7,351 nucleotides of DNA from Zeimonas sp041678445 (GTDB lineage Bacteria; Pseudomonadota; Gammaproteobacteria; Burkholderiales; Burkholderiaceae_E). This document shows, in pieces, positions 6,159-7,351 of the stretch. The stretch covers positions 1-7,351 of the forward strand of contig JBAYOD010000164.1 in the NCBI GenBank assembly GCA_041678445.1. Reading direction: 5' to 3'. A model generated the notes under the pieces. It had not been told where the DNA came from. It saw only the letters and a list, made by a program, of their open reading frames with translations, and searched no databases. A program made the translations under genes and the position numbers. The first letter of the stretch is position 1. Every line of letters begins with the position of its first letter.

Positions 6159-7074
6159 AGCCATAGGCGCGCAGGCTCTGCTCGGTGGCCGCCCAGCCCG
6201 ATTTGATCTTGACGAACAGTTCCAGATAGACCTTGTGGCCGAACAGCTTCTCGAGGTCGCGGCGCGCTTCGCTGGCGATCCGCTTGATCCGCTCGCCGCC
6301 CTTGCCCAGGACGATGGGCTTCTGCCCTTCCCGCTCGACCAGGATCGCCGCATGGATGCGTCGCAGCCGCGGCAGGGTCTCGAACTGCTCGATCTCGACG
6401 GTGCTGTCGTAGGGCAGCTCGTCGCCGAGGTAACGGAACAGCTTCTCGCGGATCAGTTCCGCGGCGAGGAAACGCTCGCTGCGGTCGGTCAGCGAATCGG
6501 CGTCGTACATCGGCGGCGCTTCGGGCAGCCGGGCGGCGCACAGATCGAGCAGCAGCGGCACCTGGCGACCGCTGCGCGCGCTGATCGGCACGATCTCGTC
6601 GAAGCTGCGGCAGGCGCCCGCTTCGCTGGCCAGCGCCATCAGGCGCGCCTTGTCGCGAACGGCGTCGATCTTGTTGATCGCCAGCAACACCGGCCGGTCG
6701 CCCGGCAGCAGCCGGGCGATCCGGGTATCGGCATCGGTCCAGCCGTGACCATCGCAGACCAGCACGACGACGTCGGCATCCGTGGCCACCTGCACGGCCG
6801 TCCGGTTCAGCACCCGATTGAGCGGCCCGCCGCTGCGGGTCTGGTAACCGGGGCTGTCGATGAAGACGAGCTGGGCATCCGGACGCGTGACGATGCCCGC
6901 GATCCGGTGCCGGGTGGTCTGCGGTCTGTCTGACGTGATCGACAGTTTCTGGCCGACGATGCGGTTAAGCAACGTCGACTTGCCGACATTGGGCCGGCCG
7001 ACGATCGCGACGTGGCCGCAGCGGTGAACGACCGGATCAGCCTGTTCAGTCATCGGAACCATCTGTTCAGCCAT
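6151..7074 (-). CDS. era: GTPase Era (ribosome assembly)
   Basis: Era binds the 3' end of 16S rRNA and helps 30S maturation. All GTPase motifs are visible in 307 residues: G1 GRPNVGKS (26-33), G2 Thr in DRPQTTRHRI (49-58), G3 DSPG (73-76, where Era usually has DTPG), G4 NKID (134-137) and G5 SAR (165-167). The C-terminal KH domain carries GKGGERIK (257-264) and ends in LELFVKIKSGW. ATG 7074 is chosen because ACGAGG lies 5 nt upstream; it overlaps the rnc stop by 8 nt. The first 14 residues contain a sevenfold duplication (MAEQMVP then MTEQADP) from a 21-bp tandem repeat, so ATG 7053 may be the ancestral start. recO overlaps the stop. Confidence 0.97.
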   Translation of the reverse strand: MAEQMVPMTEQADPVVHRCGHVAIVGRPNVGKSTLLNRIVGQKLSITSDRPQTTRHRIAGIVTRPDAQLVFIDSPGYQTRSGGPLNRVLNRTAVQVATDADVVVLVCDGHGWTDADTRIARLLPGDRPVLLAINKIDAVRDKARLMALASEAGACRSFDEIVPISARSGRQVPLLLDLCAARLPEAPPMYDADSLTDRSERFLAAELIREKLFRYLGDELPYDSTVEIEQFETLPRLRRIHAAILVEREGQKPIVLGKGGERIKRIASEARRDLEKLFGHKVYLELFVKIKSGWAATEQSLRAYGYE

Positions 7075-7081
7075 CGGAACC
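7042..7081. repeat. 21-bp tandem duplication at the era start
   Basis: The 19-bp unit CTGTTCAGYCATCGGAACC appears at 7042-7060 and 7063-7081 with one mismatch (T7050 against C7071) and a 21-bp period. Being a multiple of three, it keeps frame and adds seven residues to Era. Both copies contain an ATG at the same place (7074 and 7053 on the minus strand), but only the copy nearer rnc has GAGG before it. The rnc stop lies in that copy. Confidence 0.85.
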
Positions 7082-7351
7082 TCGTGCCGCAGCCAGTGCC
7101 TGGCGGGCGGCCCCCTGCTCGGCGGCCCGGCGACTCGCGCCGCTGCCCAGCCCCCGGATCTGCAGTTTCGGAATCAGACATTCGACCTCGAACAAGCGGC
7201 TGTGCGCCTCACCCTGGGTGGCGATCACCGTATAGACCGGCAACGGCAGCCGACGGCTTTGCAGCCACTCCTGCAGCTGCGTCTTCGCATCCTTGCCTGG
7301 TGTCGACGGATCGACCTGGTCCAGCAAGCGCGCATACAGCCCGGCAATGAC
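7067..7351 (-). CDS. rnc: Ribonuclease III, C-terminal part (cut by window edge)
   Basis: RNase III cleaves double-stranded RNA, including the 30S rRNA precursor. The visible 94 residues begin at VIAGLYARLLDQVDP, the end of the catalytic helical domain, followed by the link STPGKDAKTQLQEWLQSRR and the double-stranded RNA-binding domain. The latter contains LPLPVYTVIATQGEAHSRLFEVECLI, and GLGSGASRRAAEQGAARQAL as its last helix. The nuclease active site lies beyond the window edge. The frame is open to the last base, so the TTG at 7327 is not a real start. The gene ends 8 nt inside era, consistent with the conserved rnc-era operon in which RNase III can control its own mRNA. Confidence 0.95.
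   Translation of the reverse strand, partial: VIAGLYARLLDQVDPSTPGKDAKTQLQEWLQSRRLPLPVYTVIATQGEAHSRLFEVECLIPKLQIRGLGSGASRRAAEQGAARQALAAARGSDG

Noticed and set aside
4368..6206. Plus-strand open frame of 612 codons opposite acpS, pdxJ and recO
   Set aside because: Same shadow effect; it spans three clearly real genes and has no recognisable motif.
6159..6353. Upstream extension of recO to 6353
   Set aside because: The extra 65 codons are the out-of-frame reading of the era KH domain; RecO similarity begins only after ATG 6158.
1..7351. CRISPR array or defence/toxin-antitoxin system
   Set aside because: No regularly spaced repeats and no candidate effector genes; space outside the first 800 bases is filled by housekeeping genes.

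Overview
The window comes from a GC-rich proteobacterium. Protein wording and gene order suggest a betaproteobacterium, possibly of the Rhodocyclales type; the genus cannot be fixed from the sequence. Almost all of it is an ordinary, tightly packed housekeeping cluster on the minus strand. The exception is the first ~640 bases, which hold a broken, recombined region.

Reading along transcription (right to left), the cluster runs rnc (3' part only, dsRNA processing), era (ribosome assembly GTPase), recO (recombinational repair), pdxJ (vitamin B6 synthesis), acpS (activation of acyl carrier protein), nagZ (peptidoglycan recycling), uvrC (nucleotide excision repair) and pgsA (phosphatidylglycerol synthesis). 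Neighbours overlap by up to 8 bases or are separated by at most 15, so one operon with translational coupling is the simplest reading. After pgsA comes tRNA-Gly(GCC) with its own near-perfect sigma70 promoter (TTGACA, 16 nt, TATAAT), followed by a strong intrinsic terminator at 576-595. The order uvrC-pgsA-tRNA-Gly matches the E. coli uvrC-pgsA-glyW locus, but no cysT or leuZ homologue follows.

Downstream of the tRNA 3' end is a 54-residue N-terminal piece of a P4-type tyrosine integrase, oriented as expected for an element integrated at the tRNA. It has an excellent Shine-Dalgarno sequence and a perfect inverted repeat touching it. The stretch between the tRNA and the integrase is clearly less GC-rich than the cluster (31 of 60 bases at 481-540 and 22 of 50 at 601-650, against 43 of 60 at 1501-1560). 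The integrase breaks off at about 256, where it is joined tail to tail with a plus-strand fragment of a polyhydroxyalkanoate synthase (phaC) that ends at 253, just before its catalytic Asp and His. This looks like the scar of a deletion or rearrangement in a tRNA-borne integrative element, although an assembly chimera is not excluded.

I found no CRISPR array, complete mobile element or new multi-gene system. The points most worth a second look are the phaC/int junction, the repeated CCTAA motifs in the integrase arm region, and a 21-bp in-frame tandem duplication at the start of era.
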